Shown here in pieces: positions 51,737-61,231 of a stretch of DNA of 64,000 nucleotides. Source of the DNA: Bacteriovoracales bacterium. Lineage in GTDB: Bacteria; Bdellovibrionota; Bacteriovoracia; Bacteriovoracales; Bacteriovoracaceae. Both the position numbers and the translations under genes were made by a program. The stretch spans positions 152,159 to 216,158 of the forward strand of contig JASBRV010000102.1 of NCBI GenBank assembly GCA_030149295.1. Direction: 5' to 3'. Below the pieces are notes generated by a model that made no database searches, was not told the DNA's origin, and saw only the letters and a list, made by a program, of their open reading frames with translations. The number at the start of each line of letters is the position of its first letter. Positions within the stretch are counted from its first letter, which is position 1.

Positions 51737-53305
51737 CTAATTCACCTTGGTAATTTTCACGGTAGTATAAACTTCATCCACTCCGAAATTAGCAGCGACC
51801 CCAAAACCAACAACGTCTCTTCCAGATGTGCAACGATGTTGAACCTCAAAAATAGTATCATTTGTTACTTCCACCACACCTTGAATAAAACTCGGTGCTG
51901 TCCCCCCGTATGTCACATGAGTTCGGCCAATTTGACCAACAAGTTGTGGAGTACCTGTCGATACATTTTGGAATACGGCCTTATGAACGTTACTTAAGAA
52001 TGCAGGTGCAAGAACTTCAATATGATAAGTCCCTTCACTTAAGGTGATTTGATTATTGGCGAGAGTAACGATTGAGCTATCCCCTTCAACAGTGTTGAGC
52101 ACTCGTTGATGCCAGATCCCTGCAGTACAGCCACCACCGTGGGCACCACTTGGTTTGATGTCTTTCACATAGGCGATTTTGATATCTGTTCCACCGCCTG
52201 AGCCACCACTAGCGATATCATCGGGAAGAATGGCTTTATTAAGCTTACCGTTACTATCGAGTTGAGGAATTTGTCCTGCTCCCGTTCCCACATTAACCGC
52301 AATGGTTCCAGTGGAGCCAATAGCTGAGCCTGCTCCCACAATGCCAGCACCTGCAGTTAGACTAACGGTCGCATCTGAACCTGCAGGACCTTGAGGCCCC
52401 ATTTCGCCTTGAGGTCCCTGGGGACCGATTGGACCAACTGGACCCTGAGGACCAGCGGGACCTTGGGGACCTTGTTCTCCTTGAGGACCCATTGGCCCGA
52501 TAGCACCAGCTATGCCTTGAGGCCCCATGGGACCCGCGTCTCCTTTTTCTCCCTGAGGTCCTTGAGGACCGATGGGCCCAATTGATCCTGGCGCACCAGC
52601 AACACCTTGAGGTCCCTGAGGACCCATTGGCCCGGCTACACCTGCAGGACCTTGAGGACCAACTTCACCCTGCTCACCTTGTGGTCCTTGCACAGTGGGC
52701 ATTTCTGAAGGCATCCAACCTGTACCATCCCAAATAAGAATTTGCCCCTGAGTTTCACCTGATGGCAGACCATCAGCTGCCACCCACATATCTCCGTCAA
52801 AGGTGAGGACCTGTCCCTCTTGGGCACCAATATTGGGAAGGCGAATGCCATTAGCAACATACTCGTAAACTTTTACTGAAGCTTTCATTGTTAAGCGCGA
52901 ACGACTTTCAACATGCAAGGTTACCTTGTCATTCACACTGATTCTGTCTCCGGGGCGAGAGCCATCACTACACCCGTCAAAATAGTACTTAATAAGAAAG
53001 CCAAAGAATCTTCTCTTTTTATAATGGCATTCTATGTTGTCATCATAGACCAAAGTAGCATCGGCCCTTTTAAAGAGAGGTAGACCCCGAGAAAGAAGAA
53101 TGTAGCTTGGGATTCCCACTACCCCACGAACACTTACTTCCTTCGATTCCGAAGATGAAGCATAGATCGTGAGATACTTTGGCGTTTTTGCCGACTTCTT
53201 ACCCACCTTTAAAGGAGACCTTGCTAAAGTCTGCCCAAAGAGAAGCGGCAAACATATTAAAAGACATATCGCCGCGTGAATGTGTTTCGATTTCGTAATA
53301 TTCAT
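51737..53305 (-). CDS. collagen-like surface protein
   Basis: 522 residues. A signal peptide (about 1-28, ending QTLA) leads to an N-terminal domain with two Cys pairs (about 30-205). Then come 35 uninterrupted Gly-X-Y triplets (about 207-311, rich in GPQ, GPM and GPA) which should fold as a collagen triple helix. A beta-rich C-terminal domain (about 365-522) resembles the C1q/TNF-type trimerisation heads that usually cap such stalks. A fibrous trimer displayed on the cell surface is likely. It is followed by the glycine-rich lipoprotein gene in the same direction. Its start codon is preceded by a 14-nt motif shared with the PLA2-like gene. Confidence 0.85.
   Translation of the reverse strand: MNITKSKHIHAAICLLICLPLLFGQTLARSPLKVGKKSAKTPKYLTIYASSSESKEVSVRGVVGIPSYILLSRGLPLFKRADATLVYDDNIECHYKKRRFFGFLIKYYFDGCSDGSRPGDRISVNDKVTLHVESRSRLTMKASVKVYEYVANGIRLPNIGAQEGQVLTFDGDMWVAADGLPSGETQGQILIWDGTGWMPSEMPTVQGPQGEQGEVGPQGPAGVAGPMGPQGPQGVAGAPGSIGPIGPQGPQGEKGDAGPMGPQGIAGAIGPMGPQGEQGPQGPAGPQGPVGPIGPQGPQGEMGPQGPAGSDATVSLTAGAGIVGAGSAIGSTGTIAVNVGTGAGQIPQLDSNGKLNKAILPDDIASGGSGGGTDIKIAYVKDIKPSGAHGGGCTAGIWHQRVLNTVEGDSSIVTLANNQITLSEGTYHIEVLAPAFLSNVHKAVFQNVSTGTPQLVGQIGRTHVTYGGTAPSFIQGVVEVTNDTIFEVQHRCTSGRDVVGFGVAANFGVDEVYTTVKITKVN
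52373..52687 (-). repeat. Gly-X-Y coding tandem repeat
   Basis: The 35 triplets of the collagen-like protein give a 9-bp-periodic, GC-rich tract (on the plus strand built of CCTTGAGGACC-like units). It stands out from the AT-rich surroundings and can change length by slippage or recombination. The open frames on the opposite strand here are a by-product of the repeat. Confidence 0.8.
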
Positions 53306-53306
53306 G

Positions 53307-53320
53307 TGACCTAAGGGTAA
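53307..53320 (-). promoter_or_regulatory. 14-nt start-region motif, copy 1
   Basis: On the minus strand TTACCCTTAGGTCA lies directly before the collagen-like ATG (one base between). An identical 14-mer lies at 62147-62160 at the start of the PLA2-like gene. Beyond it, a 7-bp inverted repeat (TAAGCAG at 53334-53340, CTGCTTA at 53351-53357) could form a hairpin in the leader. The rest of 53358-53576 (about 220 nt) shows no element I can name, and must hold promoters for this gene and for the receiver gene at 53577. Confidence 0.4.
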
Positions 53321-53576
53321 CGCTGCTTCTGTCTAAGCAGATAGAAAAGCCTGCTTAAAATATCAAATCATAACAATTACAATTACTTAAGAGCCAAAAG
53401 TGGCTAATAAACCTCATTTTATAAGCCTTACAACTTGTAAAAATATCTTCAATATTTGCCCACATTCTGTGGTTTCACCCTAAATACAAAAGACAATACT
53501 TAATTTCCCATTACATCTTCAGGGACTTAGAGATTTTACGTTTAGAAATACGAGATCAAGTGAGTCCTGACATAAA

Positions 53577-54011
53577 ATGGTAAGTATGAAGCTTGGAGAA
53601 ATCTTATCAAAAGTGATCAAGTCCAAATCAATCCTCGTTATAGACGATGAAGACAAAATTCGTGACCTGATCTCCCATTACCTTAAAAGGTCGGATTTTG
53701 ATCAAGACAAAATTGTCCATGCGGCCGACGGTGCTGAGGCCATAAGGAAGATCCACAACCAAGAGTTCGGCCTCATAATTGTGGACATCATTCTTCCCAA
53801 AAAGAATGGGCTCGAAGTCTACAAAGAAATCAGATCTAAGGCACGCACTAAAAATATTCCCGTTCTCATCATCTCAGGAAATTTAAGTTCATCAATAGTT
53901 AAGAAGGCCATCTATATGGGTGCTAAGCATATCCTTACTAAGCCCTTTAAGTATGACGTTTTTGTGGAGAGGCTATCCCGCTGTGCCGGCATGGAAGTAG
54001 GTGAAGCTTAG
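53577..54011 (+). CDS. single-domain response regulator
   Basis: 144 residues. A short N-terminal helix of about 15 residues precedes a receiver with VIDDED, phosphorylation site Asp70 in LIIVDIILPKKNG and the Lys in LTKPFKY. There is no output domain. Start ATG 53577 and ATG 53586 are both possible; neither has a clear ribosome-binding site. The gene stands alone between a collagen-like gene and a symporter gene. It resembles the 42.4-kb receiver in the ISGNLSS segment after the signal site, so the two may be paralogues. Confidence 0.85.
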   Translation: MVSMKLGEILSKVIKSKSILVIDDEDKIRDLISHYLKRSDFDQDKIVHAADGAEAIRKIHNQEFGLIIVDIILPKKNGLEVYKEIRSKARTKNIPVLIISGNLSSSIVKKAIYMGAKHILTKPFKYDVFVERLSRCAGMEVGEA

Positions 54012-54181
54012 CCAGATTCAATCAAAAAATTTTTAAAGAAGACATATTTCCATCACGCACTACATAAAAGTAAAGGTTTTCTTTAAAGACAAGCTTCATT
54101 AGACAACTTGAAAGGCTCACGCTAACCTCTTTGTCACACACAACACAAAATTAACACGACGTTTTTAAAGAGAGGCTCCCG

Positions 54182-55630
54182 ATGGGTTTTGAGCAATGGG
54201 TCAATGAGACCTTTGGCCATTTTAATGAAGCTTACGCACAATTTTTATTTTATGAACTCCCTCTAATTAAACTTCCCCTTATTCTTTTTGTGATGGTTTC
54301 CGGTGGGATTTATTTTACCTTCCGTTATGGTTTTCTCAATATCAAGCTCTATAAACATGCCATTGAAGTCGTTAAGGGTGACTACGACCATCCAGACCAT
54401 GAAGGGGAAATCACTCACTTTCAAGCTCTTACCTCGGCCCTCAGTGCCACTGTTGGTCTTGGTAATATTGCAGGTGTTGCCGTGGCCATTTATGCAGGTG
54501 GTCCGGGGGCAGTTTTTTGGATTTGGATTGTTGCCTTTTTTGGTATGTGTATGAAATTTTCCTCATGTACCTTCGCCCAGCTTTATCGAACAAAAGATAG
54601 TCGCGGTGGAATGCTGGGTGGCCCTATGGTTTACCTAGAAGAAGGACTTAAAGAGCGCGGCTTTGCTAAATTAGGAAAGGTTCTCGGAGTCTTTTTTGCA
54701 GTGATGACAATTATGGCCTCCTTTGGTGGTGGAAACCTTTTTCAGGCCAATCAAACATTTGAAATTATCAAGATGCAATTTCCTGCGGCCAATGCTTTGG
54801 TCGTTGGAGTAACCTTGGCCTTTTTGGCCGGGATCGTTTTACTTGGTGGCATTAAGAGAATTGGTGCGGTGACCTCAAAACTTGTCCCTTTTATGTGTGC
54901 TTTTTATGTCCTCTCATGTGTCGCAATTCTTATTTCAAATGCCTCCTTAGTTCCTGAAATGTTTAGCCAAATTTTTATTCAGGCTTTCTCCCCAGATGCT
55001 GCTTTTGGTGGCTTTTTAGGAGTGATGATTCAAGGGGTAAGAAGGGCTAGTTTTTCAAACGAAGCAGGTCTTGGCTCTGCTGCCATTGCCCACAGTGCCG
55101 CCAAAACTGACGAGCCGGTTCGTGAAGGCCTCGTTGCTATGATTGGCCCGTCCATTGACACTCACCTCGTTTGCACTATGACCGCCTTAGCGATTTTAAT
55201 TACTGGCGCAAACCTTGATCCTCAATTTGCTCAAGGTGGTGATGGCCTCGTTGGTGTAAAGATGACCGCCCTCGCTTTTGAAAGCTTAGGTTCATGGATG
55301 CCCTATGCCCTTACTGTTGCCATTGCTATTTTTGCTTACTCAACGGTGATTTCTTGGTCATATTATGGTGAAAGAGCAACGGAATATCTTTTTGGAGATA
55401 AATTAGGTGGCAATGCTATCAAGCTATATAAGATGAGTTATGTTTTTATCATTATCTTAGGTCCCCTTCTTTCGGTAAAAAATGTGGTGGAATTTGCTGA
55501 CCTTATGCTTCTGTCCATGGCCTTTCCCAATATCCTTGGCATGATGTACATGAGTAAAGTAGTGAAAGAGAAAGTTGACGACTATCTCAATCGTTATAAA
55601 AGTGGGCAAATGCCTAAATACAATAACTAA
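54182..55630 (+). CDS. sodium:alanine symporter family protein (AGCS)
   Basis: 482 residues with about ten membrane helices. The family signature is GLGNIAGVAVAIYAGGPGAVFW near residue 95, and GVRRASFSNEAGLGSAAIAHSAAKTDEPVREG is also conserved. The AGCS family takes up alanine or glycine with sodium at the inner membrane. This fits an organism that lives on amino acids. AGAGGCTC lies just before the ATG at 54182. The 170 nt upstream of it show no clear promoter. Confidence 0.94.
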   Translation: MGFEQWVNETFGHFNEAYAQFLFYELPLIKLPLILFVMVSGGIYFTFRYGFLNIKLYKHAIEVVKGDYDHPDHEGEITHFQALTSALSATVGLGNIAGVAVAIYAGGPGAVFWIWIVAFFGMCMKFSSCTFAQLYRTKDSRGGMLGGPMVYLEEGLKERGFAKLGKVLGVFFAVMTIMASFGGGNLFQANQTFEIIKMQFPAANALVVGVTLAFLAGIVLLGGIKRIGAVTSKLVPFMCAFYVLSCVAILISNASLVPEMFSQIFIQAFSPDAAFGGFLGVMIQGVRRASFSNEAGLGSAAIAHSAAKTDEPVREGLVAMIGPSIDTHLVCTMTALAILITGANLDPQFAQGGDGLVGVKMTALAFESLGSWMPYALTVAIAIFAYSTVISWSYYGERATEYLFGDKLGGNAIKLYKMSYVFIIILGPLLSVKNVVEFADLMLLSMAFPNILGMMYMSKVVKEKVDDYLNRYKSGQMPKYNN

Positions 55631-55643
55631 ATCGCTTTAGCTC

Positions 55644-55671
55644 TTACTCCCTCTTTAAATAGAGGGAGTAA
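55644..55671 (+). repeat. perfect inverted repeat after the symporter gene
   Basis: TTACTCCCTCT (55644-55654) pairs perfectly over 11 bp with AGAGGGAGTAA (55661-55671) around a 6-nt loop, 14 nt after the symporter stop. A-runs rather than T-runs follow, so it is not a classical rho-independent terminator on this strand; it may protect the 3' end of the mRNA. The remaining 55672-55820 holds nothing I can name besides a TATAAC near 55796 ahead of the protease gene. Confidence 0.6.
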
Positions 55672-55830
55672 AAAGAGACCTGGAAAACGACTCTAAAACC
55701 TCATAAGCCACTAAAAAAACGATAAAAAGTAAGCCCTATTTAGAAAATATTACACTTTGCGTTAATTTAGGTCCTCAACAAATCCCCTTCTTTGCTATAA
55801 CCCCTTTCAAACCCAATCTAAGGAGCCCAT

Positions 55831-56664
55831 GTGAGAGCTTTTCATAGTTTTATCATCCCGTTGTGTTTATTGATTTCTACAAATACCTTTGCCCTACATG
55901 CTAACAAAAGAGCAAATAGATTAGCTCAAGGAGATAAGGCCTCACAGTCCATTGTTAAGCTCATTATTGGTGGAGCAAGCTGTACAGGCTCCTTTCTATC
56001 AAAAAGGTCTATTCTTACGGCAGCACATTGTGTCCCAGGTTGGGAAACAGGCGATAATTTAACTATCATTACTTATGACGGATCAAACCCAAAGCAGGCT
56101 TATGCTGTCTCTTGGGAAAACGCCCAAATGGAATATCATCCAAGCTACAATTATCTGGTTGCCGCCAACGATCTTTCTCAAGTTAAAAGTGACCTCGCAG
56201 TTATCACATTAAAAAATGAAGTGCCTGATGCAAGAGCCGTTTATCTCTATGATGATCTTGGTCAGGATAAAGACTTTCTCGAGTATGCTGAGTCCCTTGT
56301 AGGCTCCTCAGTTTACCTCGCAGGAAATGGATCACGCCAAAGACTCTTTCGCCGAGGGCTACTGGCCACTTATGATTTTATTAAAAGTCTGACCAAACAA
56401 ACGACGGCCACTCTTACAGAGGCAACAGAAGGAACACTCCAATTTGAAACGAAAAGGGGAACAAAAGTTTGCCAGGGTGATTCAGGTGGTCCCGCCTTTT
56501 TAAGAAGTAAAAATGGTGACATGATTCAACTTGGTGTTGTCAGTATTGGTTATACTGGAAATCTCTGGGCCAAAAACTGTGGAAGAACTGTCCTGTATGC
56601 TTCTGTTGGTGGAGATAACCTGGAATGGATCAATGAGACTCAAGCCAAATTGGAGTCCCGTTAA
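55831..56664 (+). CDS. exported trypsin-like serine protease
   Basis: 277 residues of the S1 (chymotrypsin) family with a signal peptide (to about residue 22, NTFA). The catalytic triad is complete: His66 in LTAAHC, Asp121 in VKSDLAVI and Ser218 in CQGDSGGP. Asp just before the second motif set and the Cys pairs support a folded, exported enzyme. The start is GTG with AGGAG 5 nt upstream. The stop overlaps the next gene as TAATG. Such proteases are common among exported enzymes of predatory bacteria, which would fit; substrate unknown. Confidence 0.92.
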   Translation: MRAFHSFIIPLCLLISTNTFALHANKRANRLAQGDKASQSIVKLIIGGASCTGSFLSKRSILTAAHCVPGWETGDNLTIITYDGSNPKQAYAVSWENAQMEYHPSYNYLVAANDLSQVKSDLAVITLKNEVPDARAVYLYDDLGQDKDFLEYAESLVGSSVYLAGNGSRQRLFRRGLLATYDFIKSLTKQTTATLTEATEGTLQFETKRGTKVCQGDSGGPAFLRSKNGDMIQLGVVSIGYTGNLWAKNCGRTVLYASVGGDNLEWINETQAKLESR

Positions 56665-57023
56665 TGAAACTCACACTCCTTCATAATCCCAAATGCTCAA
56701 AGAGCCGAGAGGCCCTATCTTTAATCCAGCAATGGTTTGAAGATGCCTCTCAATATGAGATAAGAGAATATTTAAAAGATCCCCTTTCAAGGGAAGAATA
56801 TAGGGACCTACTAGAAAAGCTTAACCTTTCCGCTTTAAAAATTATAAGATTCAAAGAAAAGCTGATTGCAGAGAATAATTTGACGATAGATTCTGACTTT
56901 GCCGCTCTTCATGCTTTAGAAGCTTATCCATTGCTTATGGAAAGACCAATCATTTATACAAAAGACAAGGCCATTATTGGCCGCCCCACCGAAGTCATCA
57001 TTCCTTTTTTAGAAAAACTCTAA
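56664..57023 (+). CDS. ArsC/YfgD-family thioredoxin-fold protein
   Basis: 119 residues of the ArsC-like fold. The catalytic Cys is in HNPKCSKSREAL near residue 11, and the conserved Arg is in ERPIIYT and GRPTEVI. The family includes glutaredoxin-dependent arsenate reductase and YfgD/Spx-like proteins; no arsB or arsR is nearby, so the arsenate role is not supported by context. It overlaps the protease stop by one base (TAATG), and its stop overlaps the convergent TauE gene by 4 bp. Confidence 0.87.
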   Translation: MKLTLLHNPKCSKSREALSLIQQWFEDASQYEIREYLKDPLSREEYRDLLEKLNLSALKIIRFKEKLIAENNLTIDSDFAALHALEAYPLLMERPIIYTKDKAIIGRPTEVIIPFLEKL

Positions 57024-57766
57024 CGAGTAATAATCAATTTAAAAATCAGGATAACAAGAACAAGGCTGACAATCTTTTTTCTTAAAACTGGATCAATTTT
57101 ATCGTTAAACTTTCGACCAATGATGGAAGTTAGTCCCGCAGGTATAATCATGGCAATAGATAGGTCTGTATGAACGGAACCAACCTGATATCCTACAATA
57201 TTTTTAAAATCTAAGTAGTTAATGAGTGAAAAAAAACAAGCCACAACAATCATGACATTAATGATAGGACTTACTCTCTTTGGCTCCACCAAACCAAAGG
57301 CTAAGAGCATCGGACCTAAGATTACTCCGCTACCTATACCCGTAAGCCCAGCGATAAAACCACTAATGAGAGCGCCTAAAAGCATAAAAATAAGAGGTGA
57401 AGAGATATCCACTTTTTTAAGAGTGATATTTAGCCTTATGAGCATAACACTCATAGTGACGATTAAGAGGGTAAGAACTAAGTTCTCACTAAACTCTCCT
57501 GATAAATAGGAACTAGCATAACTTCCAATAGAAGTCGGTAAGATCAATGATAAACAAGTTTTAAAATCAATTAGACCTTTTTTCCAAAAGAAAAAAACGT
57601 TAATGAGACAAACAAAGAAAACGGTAAAAATCCCCGTTGCTATAACTTCTCTTAATGGAAAGTCAGTAAAAAGAGGTAAGAGAGGAACGATAAAAATATT
57701 ACCTCCCAGACCAAGCAAAGAGGCAGACAATCCAATGATTAAACCGATGAGAAGACAAAAGATCAT
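57020..57766 (-). CDS. TauE/SafE-family membrane transporter
   Basis: 248 residues with seven or eight membrane helices in two similar halves: SLLGLGGNIFIVPLL in the first and AGLTGIGSGVILGPML in the second, the family's repeated Gly-rich motif. The family exports sulfite, sulfoacetate and similar anions at the inner membrane. AAGGTGA precedes the ATG. The convergent ArsC-like gene and the upstream pirin genes give no clue to the substrate. Confidence 0.88.
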   Translation of the reverse strand: MIFCLLIGLIIGLSASLLGLGGNIFIVPLLPLFTDFPLREVIATGIFTVFFVCLINVFFFWKKGLIDFKTCLSLILPTSIGSYASSYLSGEFSENLVLTLLIVTMSVMLIRLNITLKKVDISSPLIFMLLGALISGFIAGLTGIGSGVILGPMLLAFGLVEPKRVSPIINVMIVVACFFSLINYLDFKNIVGYQVGSVHTDLSIAMIIPAGLTSIIGRKFNDKIDPVLRKKIVSLVLVILIFKLIITR

Positions 57767-57785
57767 GGTTTCACCTTTTTATTCT

Positions 57786-58658
57786 TTAGTCTTTGGGAAG
57801 AGGAATAAATTCTGTTTCATTGATCACTTCCCCAAAATCATTTTCTAACCAGCGTTTTTTTGCATTCTCAATTTTTTTCTGATCATGAGAAACAAAGTTC
57901 CACCAAATATAACGTTTTTCTGGAAAAACCTTGCCACCAAAAATCATCACCTTAGTGTCGCGTAGGGCCTTAAACCGCATGGCACTTCCCTTTTTGGAAA
58001 TAACCAAATTAAAGCGATCGTAACTTTCCCCTTCAACTTCTACCTCTCCCTCAATTACATAAATGGCTGCTTCTTCATCCTTGTTAAGGTTGTGTTCAAA
58101 TACCTGTCCCTCTTTAACCTGCCCATTAAGATAAAAAAGAGGCGAATAAACTGGCACAGGAGATTTTTGCCCTAAAAATTCACCAGCGATAAGTCTCAGT
58201 TCAGCTCCTTTGTGTTGAATTAGAGGAACATCTTCTGACTTACAATGAAAAAAACTCGCTTCAACATCCTCATGTTCAACAGGAAGGGCCAACCACAATT
58301 GAATACCTTCTAAATCTCTTTTTTCTCCCAAAGGTGCCTTGGATCGCTCTGAATGAGAAATTCCTGATCCGGCCGTCATCCAATTGACTTCGCCTGGTAC
58401 AATCTCTTGTTCATTTCCAAGACTATCTCGATGAAGGATCTTTCCTTTAAAAAGCCAAGTAATGGTAGCAAGCCCAATATGAGGATGGGCCCTAACGGTC
58501 ATCTCTTTTGAGCCTTCAAGAATTACCGGTCCCATATGATCCCAAAAGATAAAGGGTCCAACCATTTTCTTTCGACGATCAGGAAGACTCCTCCTCACCA
58601 CAAAATTATCCCCAAGATCTTTTTCTTTGGGATGAATTGTTAATTCGACATTGCTCAT
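57786..58658 (-). CDS. pirin-family bicupin protein
   Basis: 290 residues. The N-terminal cupin has the metal site of pirins: RAHPHIGLATITW with two His and GSGISHSERSK with His and Glu. The C-terminal cupin of about 120 residues is typical of the family. Pirins bind iron; some bacterial ones are quercetin dioxygenases, others regulate metabolism. AAGGAAG precedes the ATG. It lies 10 nt after a second pirin gene in the same direction, so the two are co-transcribed. Confidence 0.92.
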   Translation of the reverse strand: MSNVELTIHPKEKDLGDNFVVRRSLPDRRKKMVGPFIFWDHMGPVILEGSKEMTVRAHPHIGLATITWLFKGKILHRDSLGNEQEIVPGEVNWMTAGSGISHSERSKAPLGEKRDLEGIQLWLALPVEHEDVEASFFHCKSEDVPLIQHKGAELRLIAGEFLGQKSPVPVYSPLFYLNGQVKEGQVFEHNLNKDEEAAIYVIEGEVEVEGESYDRFNLVISKKGSAMRFKALRDTKVMIFGGKVFPEKRYIWWNFVSHDQKKIENAKKRWLENDFGEVINETEFIPLPKD

Positions 58659-58668
58659 AAATTCTTCC

Positions 58669-59394
58669 TTAGCTGAGAAGGGGGACTTCCATAATTAAGA
58701 TTTCAGATTTTTCATTGGCAGTAATTTTTAGATTGTCCTGATTTTCAATTCCAAGCCCATCTCTCTTATTTAAATTATCCTCTCCTACTTGAAGAGAGCC
58801 ATCAATCACGAAAAAATACACTCCATTATCACTCTTATACTTTGAGTAATTAAGTTCTTTTCCAGTATCAATTGTTGCCAAAGAGAAAAAGGCATCCTGA
58901 TTAATTTGAGCACTCCCCTTTCTGCCGTCGGGTGAGACAACCAGTTGAAAATCATTTTCTCTTTCTTTAGTAGAAAAAAGTTTTTGAGAATACTGAGGCG
59001 TTATATTCATTTTTTTTGGCAATACCCAAATTTGTAAAAAATTGGCATCCTCATTATCGGAGGCGTTGTATTCGCTATGGGCGATACCACTACCAGCGGA
59101 CATGGTTTGAATTTCACCTTTTTTAATGACGTATTCATTTCCCATAGTGTCCTTGTGTCTTAGAGAACCGCTTATGGGAACAGAGATAATTTCCATATTT
59201 TGATGAGGGTGGGTCCCAAAGCCCATTGTTGGTGCGATGATGTCATCGTTGATAACTCTTAGCGTTCCAAAACTCATTCGCTCAGGGTTATAGTAACTTG
59301 CAAAGCTAAAGGTATGCTGACTCTTAAGCCAACCATGATTGGCCTCCCCTCTCGTATTTGCTTTATGAACAGTCTTTTTAGGCTTAGTTGTCAT
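58669..59394 (-). CDS. pirin-family protein, YhhW-like
   Basis: 241 residues of the pirin family, closer in length to E. coli YhhW (231). Metal ligands are GFGTHPHQNMEI and GSGIAHSEYN. The N-terminus KANTRGEANHGWLKSQHTFSFASYY is the family's opening. It precedes the second pirin by 10 nt. The two are not close copies, so they probably have different substrates. The 250 nt from 59395 to 59645, shared with the divergent fasciclin gene, are AT-rich and show no clear element besides the ribosome-binding sites. Confidence 0.92.
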   Translation of the reverse strand: MTTKPKKTVHKANTRGEANHGWLKSQHTFSFASYYNPERMSFGTLRVINDDIIAPTMGFGTHPHQNMEIISVPISGSLRHKDTMGNEYVIKKGEIQTMSAGSGIAHSEYNASDNEDANFLQIWVLPKKMNITPQYSQKLFSTKERENDFQLVVSPDGRKGSAQINQDAFFSLATIDTGKELNYSKYKSDNGVYFFVIDGSLQVGEDNLNKRDGLGIENQDNLKITANEKSEILIMEVPLLS

Positions 59395-59645
59395 CGTCTC
59401 AATCCTTTAAACAAAGTTAATTACCTAACTAAATATTAAGCACGATCTGTAAAAATTAAAATTATAAAGATTTCCTATAGTTAATAACTTAAAATTATCA
59501 AGCTACGCTATTTTAACTATTTATCATCTTGATAAAAAGTACTAATAAGCTTCTGTCTAGCTCATAATCACTTTCTGCATCATAAACTCCTTGGTAAAAC
59601 ATCCAATATTAACTATTGATTTTAACCTTAAAAAAGGAGTGCATG

Positions 59646-60614
59646 ATGAAGAACATTTTAACGATTACTCTCATGGCGTTTTCCCTGTCATGTGCGGCCC
59701 TCACTCACAGACCTTCTATTACTGAAGTCGCTAAAGAAGCGGGAAACTTTAAAACCCTACTCACTGCCTTAGAAATTACAGGGCTTGATAAGGTCATTGC
59801 CGAGTCAGATAAATTAACTGTTTTTGCTCCAACAGATGAAGCTTTCTCCAAGCTACCAGCTGGCACTTTACAAGTACTTCTTGAAGACAAGGAAGCTCTA
59901 AGTGAAATTCTACTTTATCATGTAGCGCCTAAAAAGCTTAAGGCTAAGAGAGTTTTAAAATCAAAAGAGATAAAGACCCTAAAGGGAAAAACAATCGCCG
60001 TCACAGTTAAAAATGACGGAGCCTTTTTAAATAACTCAAAAGTCCTCAAAACCGACATTAAAGCCTCAAATGGCCTGGTTCACGTTATTGACTCGGTTCT
60101 TCTATTTGACGAGACAACACCAGACAATACTTTTGAGACTGAACAAAATGTTGATATCGAAAGATATATGGGTCTTTGGTATGAATACGCGAGATACGAA
60201 AATGAGTTTCAAAAAGAATGCTTAGGAACAACCGCAGAATATAAACTTACAAAGACTCCTCTTTTGAAAAGACCCTATGTTCGTGTGATCAATAGCTGCG
60301 AACTTGCTAATGGAGAACTACAAGTTGGTAAGGCGCGTGCTTTTGTGGCCAACGAAGAAACCAATGCTACCCTGAAAGTAAGCTTTGTCCCGGTTCTTAA
60401 TTACTTTGGAGTTTTCGCCGGAGACTACAACATTTTAAAATTAGGTCCTGATTACGAGTATGCTCTGGTTGGTGACAAGGCCCGCTCTACTTTCTGGATT
60501 CTGACAAGAACAAAAGACATTCCAGAAGCCCTTTACCAAGAGCTTCTCGATGTTGCAGAGAAAAAAGGATTTAGAAGAGAGCTTATTAAAAAGTCTCCCG
60601 TTTTTACTCACTAA
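59646..60614 (+). CDS. exported fasciclin-lipocalin fusion protein
   Basis: 322 residues with a signal peptide (MKNILTITLMAFSLSCAA; Cys16 might be lipidated, though the box is imperfect). A fasciclin (FAS1) domain covers about 25-155, with LTVFAPTDEAFSKLP and NGLVHVIDSVLLF. A lipocalin domain of the Blc type covers about 165-315, with YMGLWYEYARYENEFQKEC as its GxW motif and WILTRTKDIPEALYQ. FAS1 domains mediate adhesion and lipocalins bind lipids, so it may hold membrane lipids at the surface. I choose the second ATG of an ATGATG, 6 nt after GGAG. A clear terminator follows. Confidence 0.85.
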   Translation: MKNILTITLMAFSLSCAALTHRPSITEVAKEAGNFKTLLTALEITGLDKVIAESDKLTVFAPTDEAFSKLPAGTLQVLLEDKEALSEILLYHVAPKKLKAKRVLKSKEIKTLKGKTIAVTVKNDGAFLNNSKVLKTDIKASNGLVHVIDSVLLFDETTPDNTFETEQNVDIERYMGLWYEYARYENEFQKECLGTTAEYKLTKTPLLKRPYVRVINSCELANGELQVGKARAFVANEETNATLKVSFVPVLNYFGVFAGDYNILKLGPDYEYALVGDKARSTFWILTRTKDIPEALYQELLDVAEKKGFRRELIKKSPVFTH

Positions 60615-60643
60615 TGAATCACTTTAGAAATTGACGACAAAAT

Positions 60644-60672
60644 AGGCCTTTCATTATGAGAGGCCTTTTTTT
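60644..60672 (+). terminator. rho-independent terminator of the fasciclin-lipocalin gene
   Basis: AGGCCTTTC (60644-60652) pairs with GAGAGGCCT (60658-60666, one G-U) around a 5-nt loop, followed by six or more T. It starts 30 nt after the stop of the fusion gene. It also abuts the convergent GreA-like gene stop, and could act on it less well from the other side. Confidence 0.9.
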
Positions 60673-61153
60673 ATTGAATCGATTTAAGTTTGTAGAGTCT
60701 TGTCTCCTTTGAACTCTCCACTTCAAACTCATCTCCTACTTCAAGACCTATTACTTCTGAACCAATAGGCGAAAAAGCGCTAATCACTAAAATGGCTTGA
60801 TCTCCTAGCTTAAGCATAGAGCCGCCACTGGTGGAAGAAATAAAATAAAGACGCTCCATAGAATTATATTCTATAGACACCAAACTGCCCACGCTGACAT
60901 TGGTTGCATCATGTTCGGTATTGATTTCATCAAGAAGGCCCATTTCTAATTCGAGCTCATCAATTCTCTTTTTTTGAGCCCCTGCCATATATCCTGCCTC
61001 AATACTTCTGGTGTCGTATTTTCCCTCGGCCTTCATCTCACTACTTGTCGCAAGAGAGTGAGTCGATTCATAGGCGGTCTTGGCTTTAGAGATTTCCTCC
61101 TTAACCTGATCTTTTAATAACCTGACAATATCGTTCTTATTAATTTTCGTCAT
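60671..61153 (-). CDS. GreA/GreB-family protein
   Basis: 160 residues. The N-terminal half is a helical hairpin (about 1-75) and the C-terminal half an FKBP-like domain with the family's signature FSPIGSEVIGLEVGDEFEV. Gre factors enter the RNA polymerase secondary channel and rescue paused complexes; in this subfamily the N-terminal hairpin (EMKAEGKYDTRSIEAGYMAGAQ) differs from true GreA, so its activity may also differ. AAGG lies just before the ATG. It is a single gene between two convergent or divergent neighbours. Confidence 0.82.
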   Translation of the reverse strand: MTKINKNDIVRLLKDQVKEEISKAKTAYESTHSLATSSEMKAEGKYDTRSIEAGYMAGAQKKRIDELELEMGLLDEINTEHDATNVSVGSLVSIEYNSMERLYFISSTSGGSMLKLGDQAILVISAFSPIGSEVIGLEVGDEFEVESSKETRLYKLKSIQ

Positions 61154-61231
61154 AGACCTTAATTTTAGCTTGAAGTCCTAATTTAATAAAGTAACCTTTT
61201 AACGACAATAACAGCGACAAAGGAGCCTCCA

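Noticed and set aside
52391..52585. Open frame antisense to the collagen repeat
   Set aside because: Its periodic product mirrors the Gly-X-Y codons; no start signal.
56664..57023. Arsenic resistance operon
   Set aside because: Only the ArsC-like fold is present; no arsB, acr3 or arsR lies nearby, and the family also holds non-arsenate members.
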